Source: Candidatus Methanophagales archaeon (GTDB lineage Archaea > Halobacteriota > Syntropharchaeia > Alkanophagales > Methanospirareceae). Taken from it: a stretch of DNA of 32,771 nt. The translations under genes and the position numbers were made by a program. Location of the stretch: NCBI GenBank assembly GCA_017883965.1, contig JAFNKG010000023.1, forward strand, positions 1 through 32,771, in the 5' to 3' direction. Shown here piece after piece: positions 13,951 to 22,929 of this stretch (position 1 is the stretch's first letter; each line of letters begins with the position of its first letter). The notes under the pieces are model-generated. The model ran no database searches. It saw nothing but the letters and a program-made list of their open reading frames with translations, and was not told the DNA's origin.

Positions 13951-16900
13951 ATGCTCCATGCTCAACCTCAACAGGTCCACGATTGTATCTCAAAATTTAG
14001 TGGAATTGACGATGCACAAACCTTATATTGCAACCTACTGAACTATGACTATCAGGATCGACCAATTCCAATTGAAGGTTGGAGTAAAAACGCAAAAGAA
14101 CTTATTATAGACGGAAAAATCATCGCAAAAAAGAGCGATTTTTACATCATGTATTTTACCATTCGGAAATTGACACGAACAAATGAAAGGACGGTACTAA
14201 AAGAAATATTAAACGGCTACCCTGATTGTGCGGTGATATTTTCAAACGAAGAAGAAACCGAATTTCATATAATCTGCCCTAAATATGAGCCGGAATCGAG
14301 ATATGAATTCGTTATAAGAAGATACGCGGTGGGAAAGCATGAAAAATTGAGAACTGCATCGGAGCGGTTGTGTAAAACTTATGCGTTAGACACCGATACC
14401 GCAACAGAATTAAAAGCAAAGCACGATGAGGCTTTTAATGTCGAAGCGGTTACAAAAGAATTTTACGCTGAATACAAGGCGGTATTATCTTCAATGGAAG
14501 AAAAGTTGCTATCTCAGGGAATAGGAGATAAAAAGACTGCAAAAGGTTTCGCTCAACAATTTCTCAATAAATTGATGTTCATTTGCTTTATTCAGAGGAA
14601 AGGATGGCTGAATAACGATATGCGATTCGTTTGGAGTCTGGTCAAAAGATATAAAAACACTGGAGGGACGCCAAACGGGATTTACAGGGATTGGCTTGAA
14701 CCCCTATTCTTCTATTCGTTAAATAAAAAACCGATCCCTTATTCTTATAAGTATCTCCCACCTGATTTGAAGAAAATTTATGATAATATGCCGTATCTAA
14801 ACGGTGGGTTATTCGTAAAGGACAAAGAATTGGATGAGATGGGTTACAAATTGGATGATGCGCTAATCTACAACTTAGTTGATGTTGATGGCGGATTATT
14901 GGAGAGCTATAACTTTACCATCCGAGAAGATACCCCTTTTGATGTTGATGTTGCCGTTGACCCCGAAATGCTTGGTAAAGTTTATGAATCTCTCATTCAT
15001 GAGGAGGAGAAGGAGCAGAGGGGAGAAGCGGGGATATTCTACACACCACGTATTGAAGTAGATTTCATGTGCCGGCAATCTATTCTGGAATATCTCGTGG
15101 AAACTACCGGCATTTCACAGGACAAACTTATTTCGTTCATATACTCACCCGAAGAGGATAAAACTAATTTGTTATCGGACGAAGAAGCTAAACCGATAGG
15201 AAACGCATTATACAATGCTAAAATAGTTGACCCTGCATGTGGTTCAGGCACTTTTCTTGTTGGTATGCTTCATGTGTTAATAGAGCTCTATTCGCACATT
15301 CTAAATAAGCTAAATAAACGTTTGAACACATTTGAAATAAAGAAAGAGATTATTAGTAACAATCTTTACGGTGTTGATATAAAGGATTGGGCGGTTAGAG
15401 TTGCGGAATTACGAATGTGGCTTACTCTTTTAGTTGAGACCGAAGAATCCGAGATAAAATTGGATTCCGGTAAACCGCTGCTTCCGAATCTGAGATTGAA
15501 ATTGCGCTGTGGTGACAGTCTCGTTCAGGAAATTGCCGGTAAACCATTGAGTGCTCGCGCATTAATGACTCATTTTGACCAGATCCCTAAAACCCGCATT
15601 AAAGAATTATACAAGGAATTATACGAAGATAAAAAGAACTACTATTACAGCAGACCAGATGACCCTGATGTCTTAGAAAAAATAAAGAGAAAAGAGGTCA
15701 AGATTATTAAAACACTTGTAGATTCAGAAATAAACAGAATTAATCTCAATTTGAGACTTTTAGCAGCAACGCAACAAAATTTGGGCTCTGCTCGGACAGC
15801 AATAACAGCTTCGGATAAAGGACGAGCAGAAGAAAGAATCAAGCTTGAGAAGGAAAAAGAGCGTTTGGAAGAACTTTGGAATACTTTGGAATCTCCTGAC
15901 CTCGAAAAAAAGCCGTTTGTCTGGGAAATTGATTTTGCAGAGGTGTTCGTAGATGGCGGATTTGACATTGTTATTGCGAATCCACCTTATGTGCGGCAGG
16001 AGAAGATTGCACCGCTGGATAAATCCGAAGAAGAAATTACGAAAGAGGTCAAAAAAGAATATAAAGAAGCTTTGGTCAGAAGTGTCACCGCTCAATGGGG
16101 AGACGAGTTCAAAAAAAATTTGAAGAGCGATTTGTATGTTTACTTTTATTATCTCGCGTTGAGTTTGCTCAAACCCCGCGGCGTGTTCTGTTTCATCTCT
16201 TCCAATTCATGGCTTGACGTTGGGTTCGGTGCGAAATTGCAGGAGTTCCTGCTTAAAAATATTGAGATAGAAGCAATCTATGATAATCTGGTGAAACGGG
16301 TATTTGCGGAGGCAAGTATTAATACCATAATCGTGGTTTTCAAGAGACCCGGAGGGAAAAAGATTGCAGATAACCAGGTGAAGTTTGTGGCTTTTAAGAA
16401 GCCTTTTGAAGTCGTAATCAGCGATGATAAACTGAAAGCAATCGCCGGTGCGGGAGAGAAGTTGAAGACTGATGATTTCAGGTGCGTTCCGCTAACACAG
16501 GGTGAGCTATGGAAAGAGGGGATAGCAGTTGAGGAAACCAAACAGGCTGAGATTACTGGCTCTAAGTTTATTGGTAACTATGCGGGCAATAAGTGGGGTG
16601 GGAAGTATCTGAGAGCACAGGATATATTTTTTACGATTTTGGAGAAGGGTAAAGGTAAATTGGTTGAATTACAAACGTTAGTAGAAGTATTCCCTGGTTG
16701 TTATTCAGGAATAAATGATTTCTTTTATTTAGATGCTGAAAGACTTAAGAAATGGAAAATAGAGTCAGAGTATCTTAAACCACTGATAAGGAGTTCTGAT
16801 GTTATAAAGAGTCTAAATGTAAGAAATACCTTGAATAATTACGTTTTATCTATTCCACCAATCTCTAAATCAGAATTAAAAAGTCTAGAACACACAGGTG

Positions 16901-17565
16901 TTTTAGCATATATCGAGTGGGGAGAAAAACAAGTTACGCGTAAAAGACAAAAGACAGAAGCAGGTATACCATGGCCAAAAGTAGAAACTGTTAAAAATAG
17001 AAAATTTTGGTATTCAATTCCTGAAAAAAATCTACGTCCTACAAACCTATTCATGCAATATGTTTCAAATGACCGTTTTTATTGTCCCTATTCTAACATA
17101 CCTTTAGTTAGCGATAGATGTTTTCATAGAATATTTGTAAAAAATGGAATCAATTATAAATCCTTAGAGGCTTCCCTTAATTCGTCTCTTCAAATGTTTT
17201 TTGTGATGTTGCTTGGACGTTCTAATTTAGGTCAGGGGGCTTTAAAATTTGAAACTAGCGATGCAAAAAAAATAATGGTTTATGATACTCAAACATTTGG
17301 CCAAGCTAAAATCAAGAAGATTACGGAAAAATTAGAGAATTTAGGAAAAAGAGAACCTCTCTCAATCTTTGAAGAACTTGGCATCAAGCCCGATAAGCCT
17401 ATCCGTGAGCAAGAGCCGAATCCTTTGCCTGACCGAGCAGAACTCGACAACATCGTTTTTGATGAGCTCGGCTTGACCAAAGAGGAAAGGAAAGAGGTTT
17501 ACTGGGCGGTTTGTGAGTTGGTGAAACAGAGGTTGGAGAAGGCGAAGAGTGTCAAAAAAGGATGA
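13951..17565 (+). CDS. Eco57I/PglX-like DNA adenine methyltransferase of a defence island
   Basis: Large N6-adenine DNA methyltransferase (1204 aa). An N-terminal helical region with FICFIQRKGWL and LNGGLF is typical of type IIG/PglX-like enzymes. GIFYTPRIEVDFM precedes the SAM motif DPACGSGTFLVG (from residue 427), then NNLYGVDIKDWAVRVAELR, and the catalytic NPPY at 677-680. The C-terminal third, with NKWGGKYLRAQDIF and a TaqI_C-like body, should be the target recognition domain. I see no clear PD-(D/E)xK nuclease motif at the N terminus, so cleavage is probably supplied by the PLD-helicase protein two genes downstream. The ribosome binding site lies in a hairpin. Sequence is more AT-rich than the cbi genes, consistent with transfer. 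It overlaps the next gene by 17 nt if that gene starts at GTG 17549. Confidence 0.88.
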   Translation: MLHAQPQQVHDCISKFSGIDDAQTLYCNLLNYDYQDRPIPIEGWSKNAKELIIDGKIIAKKSDFYIMYFTIRKLTRTNERTVLKEILNGYPDCAVIFSNEEETEFHIICPKYEPESRYEFVIRRYAVGKHEKLRTASERLCKTYALDTDTATELKAKHDEAFNVEAVTKEFYAEYKAVLSSMEEKLLSQGIGDKKTAKGFAQQFLNKLMFICFIQRKGWLNNDMRFVWSLVKRYKNTGGTPNGIYRDWLEPLFFYSLNKKPIPYSYKYLPPDLKKIYDNMPYLNGGLFVKDKELDEMGYKLDDALIYNLVDVDGGLLESYNFTIREDTPFDVDVAVDPEMLGKVYESLIHEEEKEQRGEAGIFYTPRIEVDFMCRQSILEYLVETTGISQDKLISFIYSPEEDKTNLLSDEEAKPIGNALYNAKIVDPACGSGTFLVGMLHVLIELYSHILNKLNKRLNTFEIKKEIISNNLYGVDIKDWAVRVAELRMWLTLLVETEESEIKLDSGKPLLPNLRLKLRCGDSLVQEIAGKPLSARALMTHFDQIPKTRIKELYKELYEDKKNYYYSRPDDPDVLEKIKRKEVKIIKTLVDSEINRINLNLRLLAATQQNLGSARTAITASDKGRAEERIKLEKEKERLEELWNTLESPDLEKKPFVWEIDFAEVFVDGGFDIVIANPPYVRQEKIAPLDKSEEEITKEVKKEYKEALVRSVTAQWGDEFKKNLKSDLYVYFYYLALSLLKPRGVFCFISSNSWLDVGFGAKLQEFLLKNIEIEAIYDNLVKRVFAEASINTIIVVFKRPGGKKIADNQVKFVAFKKPFEVVISDDKLKAIAGAGEKLKTDDFRCVPLTQGELWKEGIAVEETKQAEITGSKFIGNYAGNKWGGKYLRAQDIFFTILEKGKGKLVELQTLVEVFPGCYSGINDFFYLDAERLKKWKIESEYLKPLIRSSDVIKSLNVRNTLNNYVLSIPPISKSELKSLEHTGVLAYIEWGEKQVTRKRQKTEAGIPWPKVETVKNRKFWYSIPEKNLRPTNLFMQYVSNDRFYCPYSNIPLVSDRCFHRIFVKNGINYKSLEASLNSSLQMFFVMLLGRSNLGQGALKFETSDAKKIMVYDTQTFGQAKIKKITEKLENLGKREPLSIFEELGIKPDKPIREQEPNPLPDRAELDNIVFDELGLTKEERKEVYWAVCELVKQRLEKAKSVKKG

Positions 17566-18028
17566 AAAGATGATGGAAAGATATAAAAAAGTAAGAATCA
17601 CATGTAAAACTGCCAAAGATGTATCTGTAGATGAATTATCACGATTTTTTTATTATTTAAATAATATTTACAAGTTGATATACTTACAGGAAACTAAAAA
17701 AGATACGAAGTTTTATAATCGGAGAAAACTTAAAGACAAAGAAAGACTAAGAATATCAATTGTAAGAAAGGAATCTCCTCTCATCTTTGTTATATTAATA
17801 CCCATAACTATTGGTCTTTTAGAAATATCTAAATTATTTATTGAAAATCTAAAACTGATTCGAAACTTGGATTTTGATAGAAAAATAAAAAAATTACAAG
17901 TTGAGCAGTTGATATTGCAAAATGAATTGTTAAAGAATAAAATTGATAAAAGTGAATTGTTAAAGAATGAAATCAACAAAATTGGTAAACTAAAGGAAAT
18001 CAAAATAATTATTGCTGACGAAGAGTGA
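17549..18028 (+). CDS. Small membrane and coiled-coil protein in the defence island
   Basis: Not recognised as a known family. It is 159 residues from GTG 17549, or 152 from ATG 17570, which has an AAAGGATG-like site before it; the choice is open. A basic N-terminal domain of about 70 residues (YKKVRITCKTAKDVSVDEL) precedes one hydrophobic segment (PLIFVILIPITIGLLEI) and a charged helical tail predicted to be coiled coil. The tail contains a 10-residue duplication, NELLKNKIDK then SELLKNEINK. Composition is extremely AT-rich (17881-17940 has 12 G or C in 60 bases by eye). It lies between the methyltransferase and the PLD-helicase with overlaps on both sides, so it is a probable component of the same system, perhaps a membrane sensor or effector (inference). 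Confidence 0.75.
   Translation: MSKKDEKMMERYKKVRITCKTAKDVSVDELSRFFYYLNNIYKLIYLQETKKDTKFYNRRKLKDKERLRISIVRKESPLIFVILIPITIGLLEISKLFIENLKLIRNLDFDRKIKKLQVEQLILQNELLKNKIDKSELLKNEINKIGKLKEIKIIIADEE
17923..17968 (+). repeat. 30-nt tandem duplication inside the small island gene
   Basis: TGAATTGTTAAAGAAT occurs at 17923-17938 and again at 17953-17968, exactly 30 bases (10 codons) apart. The reading frame is kept, so the duplication lengthens the coiled-coil tail. Confidence 0.8.
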
Positions 18029-21000
18029 ATACAATGCCAACCCATGACATATTAGACAACCGGGAAGGAATCCTTTTAGAGCACGTAAAAAACTTGCTCA
18101 GAAACTCAGTTAGTGCGAAGTTCGCAGTCGGCTATTTCTTTACCAGCGGGTTAGCACCACTCATGGAAGAAGTTCAAAACTTGAAAGAACTTAAGATTCT
18201 CATTGGCAATATCTCCAACAGGAGAACCATAGAGCAATTAGCAGAGGCATACATGAATTTAGTGACTGCGAAACAGGAATTTAACAAGCAATTGTTTATG
18301 AACCCATCGAAACGAAAACTCGCAGTATCAGAAACAAAAGAGGGATTAAGAACCAGCCTGAGTTTAATTGACCAAACAGACGACAACGAACAGATGATTC
18401 GAATACTGAGAGAACAGATTGAAAAAAACAAGCTTAAAATCAGGATTTACACCTCTGGCAGATTGCATTCCAAAGCTTATATCTTCGATTATCCGGAAAG
18501 CCATCACGATAAAGGCAATGCTATAATAGGTTCGAGTAATCTGAGTTTGGGTGGCTTGCTGGATAACACGGAATTAAATGCGCTCATTCCGGGTATTGGC
18601 AATCACGAAAAAATAACAGAATGGTTCAATGAGTTATGGGACAAATCAGAAGATTTCAGAAAAGAGTTGACGGAAGAATTGGATAAATCATGGGCATTAA
18701 ATGAAGTCCGACCTTACGATGTCTATATCAAAACACTCTACCATCTTCTGAAAGATAGATTAGAGATAGAAGCCGCGGAAGAATTGCTGTGGGAAGCAAC
18801 AATGCCCCCTTTGACTACTTTTCAAATCGTGGCAGTGAAACAGGCACTTCAGATACTGAACGATTACGGTGGTGTATTTGTCGCTGATGTTGTAGGCATG
18901 GGCAAGACCTACATCGGAGCCGCTCTTTTGAAACATTTGCAAATGCTTCACGGCGATAGACACCTGATAATATGCCCCAAATCACTTGAAGATACATGGA
19001 AAGATTTTTGTAGAGAGTATGGAATACAGGCAGAAATACTGAGTATGGGAATGATAAGCCAGAAGACCGTTGATTTGATAAATAACCCGATATACCGAAA
19101 CCTAAACACGGTGTTAATTGACGAAAGCCATAATTTCAGATACCCCGATACAAATAGGTATAAGAATTTACAGCCATATCTATACGGAAAAAAGACTATT
19201 CTGGTAACCGCAACGCCGAGAAACAACACTCATGAGGACATATATCATCAAATCAAATTATTCCATCACGATGAGGAGACAATAATGCCCATTGAACCTT
19301 CAAATCTAAAACGATTTTTCAAGGAGGTTGAGATTGGAAATAGGCGGATTCAAGAATTATTGCGCTATATTTTGATTAGAAGAACGAGAAAACATATATT
19401 GAAATGGTATGGAGAAGAGGATGAGCACGGTAATAGCTTTATCAGGATTCAGGGTAAACCATATTATTTCCCCACACGAGAATTAGAGACATGGACATAT
19501 TCCATAGATGATACGTATTCCGGCTTTTACGATGACATAATAGAGAATATTAGAACGCTAACGTTTGCTAAATATGGCCTATGGAATTATCTACATGACG
19601 ATTTTAAGAGCAAGAAGCCTTACAACGAGCTGGAGCAAATAGGTAGAAATTTAAGAGGCTTAATGAAAGTTTTAGTTTTGAAAAGGCTCGAAAGTAGCGT
19701 TTTTGCATTTAAAAGAACAATCGAGAGACTGTTAAAAATACATGAATTATTCTATAAATCCCTTGAGGGAGAATTTATTCCAGCGGGAGAAGAAGCCGCA
19801 AAGTTACTTTACGATGCCGAAAGTTACGATGAAGAGCTGCTATTAGAAAATTTAGAGCGATTGAGTGAAAAATATGATTTGGAAGCTTTTGAAATTGATG
19901 AGCTAAAAGAAGACATAGCTAACGATATAAGAATATTAAGCGAAATAAACGATTCCGTAGGAAAAATAGACCCTGAAACGGATGACAAACTTAAAACATT
20001 AAAGGAGATTTTATCCAAACCGCCCATGAAAAATGAAAAAGTGCTCATATTCACTCAGTATGCCGATACAGCAAAATATCTATATGATAATCTAAAAAAT
20101 TCCGATGTGAAACGCATCACCAGTAAAGAAAAGAACAGATTAAGCATTATAAGGCGGTTCGCACCGAAATCAAACAATTACGAATTAAGAGAAGGCGAAA
20201 ATGAAATAAGAATATTAGTCTCAACCGATATTTTAAGTGAAGGGCTAAATCTTCAAGATGCTTTTATCGTCATCAATTACGATTTACACTGGAATCCCGT
20301 AAGATTAATCCAGAGAATTGGACGACTGGATAGAATAGGAGCGTTAGCTGATACAGTCTATGTCCATAATTTCTTACCTGAGAAGAAACTCGATAAGGAT
20401 TTACATTTGAAAGAACGAATCCAGAACAGGATAGATGAGATTCACAGAACCATAGGAGAAGACGAGCGCATTTTAGATAAAACCGAGCAAATTAATGAAG
20501 AGGCGATGTATGCAATCTATGAAAAAATGTCTTACAAACTCGAAGACTTTGAAGTTAGCAGCGATCCGCTATCAGAAGATTTATTTGGTATGAATGAAGC
20601 AGAGGAGTTAATCCGTGAGATAAGAGAAAATGAACCTGAATATTTTGACTATATTAAAAACCTGCCGGACGGCATTAGAGCCGCAAAGAGTAGCAATGAA
20701 CGAGCTAATTTTATATTCTGTGAGGCTGGTGATTACCAGAAGATATTTTTAACTGATGAAAATGATAATCCGATAAGAGCAGATATAATTACCGCTCTGA
20801 ATAAAATTAAATGCGATAGGGACGAAAATCCATTGAGATTGCCTGAAGGATTCAATCAATCAGTTACGAAAGTTATGAAGCAATTTAGAAGAGATGTTGG
20901 AGAGAGGATGACAAAAAGAGATGCTATGAAAACATTGAAACCTCAACAAAGATATGTTTTAAACAAACTACAACGATATTATGAAGAGATTGACAATCCT

Positions 21001-21267
21001 GAAATAAAATCAGATATTGAGAGGTTGAAAGAGGTTTTCGGCTTTCCTTTGTCCAATATCATATTACAGCATTTAGGGAAATTAAGGCGAGGTGGGATTG
21101 AGGGTAAGGCTTTGTTTGACCGATTGAAGGAAATCTATTTTCAATATGGATTACATCGAGTGAAAGAGCAGGAGGAGAAGGAACTATCTACTTATGACGT
21201 TCCTAAAATTATATGCAGTATGGCTATGGTGAAAACGGCTTACAAAATAGGAAAACGGAGTGCATAG
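18025..21267 (+). CDS. PLD nuclease-SNF2 helicase fusion, defence protein
   Basis: Multidomain protein of 1080 aa. Residues 1 to about 220 form a phospholipase D-type domain with HSKAYIFD (HxKx4D: His148, Lys150, Asp155) and GSSN (169-172), expected to act as a nuclease. An SNF2-family helicase follows: a TTFQIVAV Q-motif, Walker A DVVGMGKT (288-295), DESH (366-369), VTATPRN (394-400), IFTQYADT, and the motif V-VI region STDILSEGLNLQDA and QRIGRLDRIGA. A long C-terminal region is uncharacterised. Start is GTG 18025 (4-nt overlap with the upstream stop) or ATG 18034. The pairing of PLD, SNF2 helicase and methyltransferase recalls DISARM (DrmC, DrmD, DrmM), but here nuclease and helicase are fused and DrmA/DrmB are absent. 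Confidence 0.9.
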   Translation: MNTMPTHDILDNREGILLEHVKNLLRNSVSAKFAVGYFFTSGLAPLMEEVQNLKELKILIGNISNRRTIEQLAEAYMNLVTAKQEFNKQLFMNPSKRKLAVSETKEGLRTSLSLIDQTDDNEQMIRILREQIEKNKLKIRIYTSGRLHSKAYIFDYPESHHDKGNAIIGSSNLSLGGLLDNTELNALIPGIGNHEKITEWFNELWDKSEDFRKELTEELDKSWALNEVRPYDVYIKTLYHLLKDRLEIEAAEELLWEATMPPLTTFQIVAVKQALQILNDYGGVFVADVVGMGKTYIGAALLKHLQMLHGDRHLIICPKSLEDTWKDFCREYGIQAEILSMGMISQKTVDLINNPIYRNLNTVLIDESHNFRYPDTNRYKNLQPYLYGKKTILVTATPRNNTHEDIYHQIKLFHHDEETIMPIEPSNLKRFFKEVEIGNRRIQELLRYILIRRTRKHILKWYGEEDEHGNSFIRIQGKPYYFPTRELETWTYSIDDTYSGFYDDIIENIRTLTFAKYGLWNYLHDDFKSKKPYNELEQIGRNLRGLMKVLVLKRLESSVFAFKRTIERLLKIHELFYKSLEGEFIPAGEEAAKLLYDAESYDEELLLENLERLSEKYDLEAFEIDELKEDIANDIRILSEINDSVGKIDPETDDKLKTLKEILSKPPMKNEKVLIFTQYADTAKYLYDNLKNSDVKRITSKEKNRLSIIRRFAPKSNNYELREGENEIRILVSTDILSEGLNLQDAFIVINYDLHWNPVRLIQRIGRLDRIGALADTVYVHNFLPEKKLDKDLHLKERIQNRIDEIHRTIGEDERILDKTEQINEEAMYAIYEKMSYKLEDFEVSSDPLSEDLFGMNEAEELIREIRENEPEYFDYIKNLPDGIRAAKSSNERANFIFCEAGDYQKIFLTDENDNPIRADIITALNKIKCDRDENPLRLPEGFNQSVTKVMKQFRRDVGERMTKRDAMKTLKPQQRYVLNKLQRYYEEIDNPEIKSDIERLKEVFGFPLSNIILQHLGKLRRGGIEGKALFDRLKEIYFQYGLHRVKEQEEKELSTYDVPKIICSMAMVKTAYKIGKRSA

Positions 21268-21300
21268 CCTTACCCAAGATTACTATTTCTTTTTTTCAAA

Positions 21301-21310
21301 ATCACAATGG
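21301..21310. repeat. Right copy of 10-bp direct repeat flanking the defence island
   Basis: ATCACAATGG, identical to 13896-13905, lies 34 bases after the helicase stop and 24 bases before cbiD. It marks the candidate right boundary of the inserted island. Confidence 0.35.
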
Positions 21311-21334
21311 AATCATGGAAGAACGGGATGAGAA

Positions 21335-22405
21335 ATGAAAGACCCTATATCGGGAAAGGAATACCCTGATGAACTCGTAAAAACAGCAGCGAAGATAAAC
21401 GGTATTAGTTATAATGCTTTGATAGAGGAGATAAAGATTGGAAAAGTGGTTCTGCTTGAAGCTGGAAAAATCCTCAAACGCGGATATACGACCGGGACGT
21501 GTGCCGCCGCGGCTTCAAAGGCTGCTGCACTTCTGCTTGTGGGGAAAGAAGTGAAAAAAGTAGAAATTACAACGCCGGTTGGCATAAAAGCGGAGATGGA
21601 AGTAGAAAGTGTTGATGAAGAAGATTATATTGCAGGTGTTCGTGTAGATTCCGGCGATTACAAGGGTGACACATTCAATGGAATGCTTATATGTGCAAAG
21701 GCAAGACGTTTTAGTGTATTCTCCATAAGAGCTGGCAAGGGCATAGGAATAATAAAAAAGGAGGGACTTGGAAAAGTCGGTGCGCCTGATATATACCCGC
21801 ACATCTTAAAGAACATCGAGGAGAATGTGAAAGAGGTATTAACAGGGGTAGAAATAGAGATTTTCGTGCCAGAAGGAGCGGAGATAGCGAAAAATACTGT
21901 TCTTCCAGCGCTGGGAATAGAAGGCGGAATACCTATTTTCGGTGCTACCGGATTCATCGAACCTTATACCGAAGGTGGTTACAAGCACGTTATTGACTTT
22001 CTCGTAAGAGATAAAAAGGACATCCTCGGTGTCAGCACGGGCGAGAAGAGCAAGAGGATAGCGGTAGAAAAGCTGAACTTCCCCGCGGATAAAATAGTCG
22101 TTGCCGGTAATTTCGTGTGCTACGCAATAGAGAAGTCAAAAGCGGAGAAGAAGGTGATATTCACGATGCCCGCGAAGATTTGCGATATGTTAGGAATTGA
22201 TGCTCATGACCATTTTGATTTTGAATTCAGCAGTATTGGCGAGCTTGTTGAACGACTGAAGAGAGCAGACTATGAGCGGCTAAGGTCTTTCTTCGGTACT
22301 CTTGCGGAAGATTTAGCACGAAAAACCGGTGCTGACGTTTACGTGTTCGATAATAGTGGGAATATATTAGGGAATGGAAGGCAAAGTGGATGGACATGGA
22401 AATAA
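21335..22405 (+). CDS. cbiD: Cobalt-precorrin-5B C1-methyltransferase
   Basis: CbiD methylates C1 of the corrin ring in the anaerobic pathway, just after the CbiG step. An archaeal-style N-terminal extension of about 45 residues (MKDPISGKEYPDELVK) precedes the signature RGYTTGTCAAAASKAA (from residue 49). Further matches are VEITTPVGIKAEM, the IRAGKGIGIIKKEGLG loop, LGIEGGIPIFGATG and STGEKSKR. Length (356 aa) is normal and the gene looks intact. It belongs with cbiT/L/F/G/HC but is cut off from them by the 7.3-kb defence island. It may be expressed by read-through of the island or from a promoter in the T-rich gap at 21268-21334. Confidence 0.93.
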   Translation: MKDPISGKEYPDELVKTAAKINGISYNALIEEIKIGKVVLLEAGKILKRGYTTGTCAAAASKAAALLLVGKEVKKVEITTPVGIKAEMEVESVDEEDYIAGVRVDSGDYKGDTFNGMLICAKARRFSVFSIRAGKGIGIIKKEGLGKVGAPDIYPHILKNIEENVKEVLTGVEIEIFVPEGAEIAKNTVLPALGIEGGIPIFGATGFIEPYTEGGYKHVIDFLVRDKKDILGVSTGEKSKRIAVEKLNFPADKIVVAGNFVCYAIEKSKAEKKVIFTMPAKICDMLGIDAHDHFDFEFSSIGELVERLKRADYERLRSFFGTLAEDLARKTGADVYVFDNSGNILGNGRQSGWTWK

Positions 22406-22482
22406 CAGTTTTGCCGGTATTCATTTGTTTCGGCTTGATACAGGAAGAGAAAGAGAGTAATATGATAGCAATGTTTTTTAAA

Positions 22483-22526
22483 TACTAATCCCAATTAGTA
22501 CTAATTATGATTAGGAATATCCTAAT
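22483..22526. terminator. Paired stem-loops between convergent cbiD and atpF
   Basis: TACTAAT-CCCA-ATTAGTA (22483-22500) is a perfect 7-bp stem. ATTAGGA-ATA-TCCTAAT (22510-22526) is a second 7-bp stem, followed by a T-run on the plus strand. A 14-bp palindrome (AATTAGTACTAATT, 22493-22506) overlaps the first. The region lies between two genes pointing at each other, so it probably ends transcription from both sides. Confidence 0.5.
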
Positions 22527-22545
22527 TTTTTGCTTGCAAAAAGTT

Positions 22546-22872
22546 TCACTTAACAGCAACTCCCACTGCACGTTTTATCAGCCGTCCTATTTCGTCAATC
22601 TCTTTCACCATCGGTCCTTTTTTATCAGGCACTTCAATGATAATAGGAATTACGCCCTTTTTCTTCGCGTTTATCTCCATTATCTTCTCTCTGCTCTTTT
22701 CTTCGGCTGCAAGCCTTTCGTTTATTATTATGATAGCAACATCCTCCTTTGCCAATTTATCTAACACACGAGCGACATCTTCTCCGCCCTCTGTGCCATA
22801 TTCATGTACCTCGTTTACACCCGCAAGCCTGAAACCGGTAGCAGTCTCAGGGTCGCCAATTACTGCGATCAT
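22546..22872 (-). CDS. atpF: A-type ATP synthase subunit F
   Basis: Small central-stalk subunit of the archaeal A1Ao ATP synthase, which regulates catalysis by binding the A3B3 head. It starts MIAVIGDPETATGFRLAGV, the family hallmark, and has AIIIINERLAAE and PIIIEVPDKKGPM in the Rossmann-like core. Length 108 aa is normal. In methanogens this gene usually precedes atpA, atpB and atpD; here it is the last gene of its unit and faces cbiD. No Shine-Dalgarno sequence precedes the ATG; a strong AT-rich hairpin ends two bases before it. Confidence 0.93.
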   Translation of the reverse strand: MIAVIGDPETATGFRLAGVNEVHEYGTEGGEDVARVLDKLAKEDVAIIIINERLAAEEKSREKIMEINAKKKGVIPIIIEVPDKKGPMVKEIDEIGRLIKRAVGVAVK

Positions 22873-22874
22873 TC

Positions 22875-22897
22875 AAACTTTCTTAGAAAGAAAGTTT
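22875..22897 (-). promoter_or_regulatory. 10-bp stem hairpin immediately before atpF
   Basis: AAACTTTCTT-AGA-AAGAAAGTTT is a perfect inverted repeat ending 2 bases from the atpF start codon in the atpE-atpF gap. A related smaller hairpin (CTTTCTT-TAG-AAGAAAG) lies at 22952-22968 inside the end of atpE. They may set mRNA processing or the subunit ratio. Confidence 0.45.
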
Positions 22898-22929
22898 AAT
22901 CAAAGAAATAAGTTTTTCTTCGCTTTCTT

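Noticed and set aside
14879-15061. 60-codon plus-strand frame within the methyltransferase
   Set aside because: Out-of-frame shadow inside the SAM-domain coding region.
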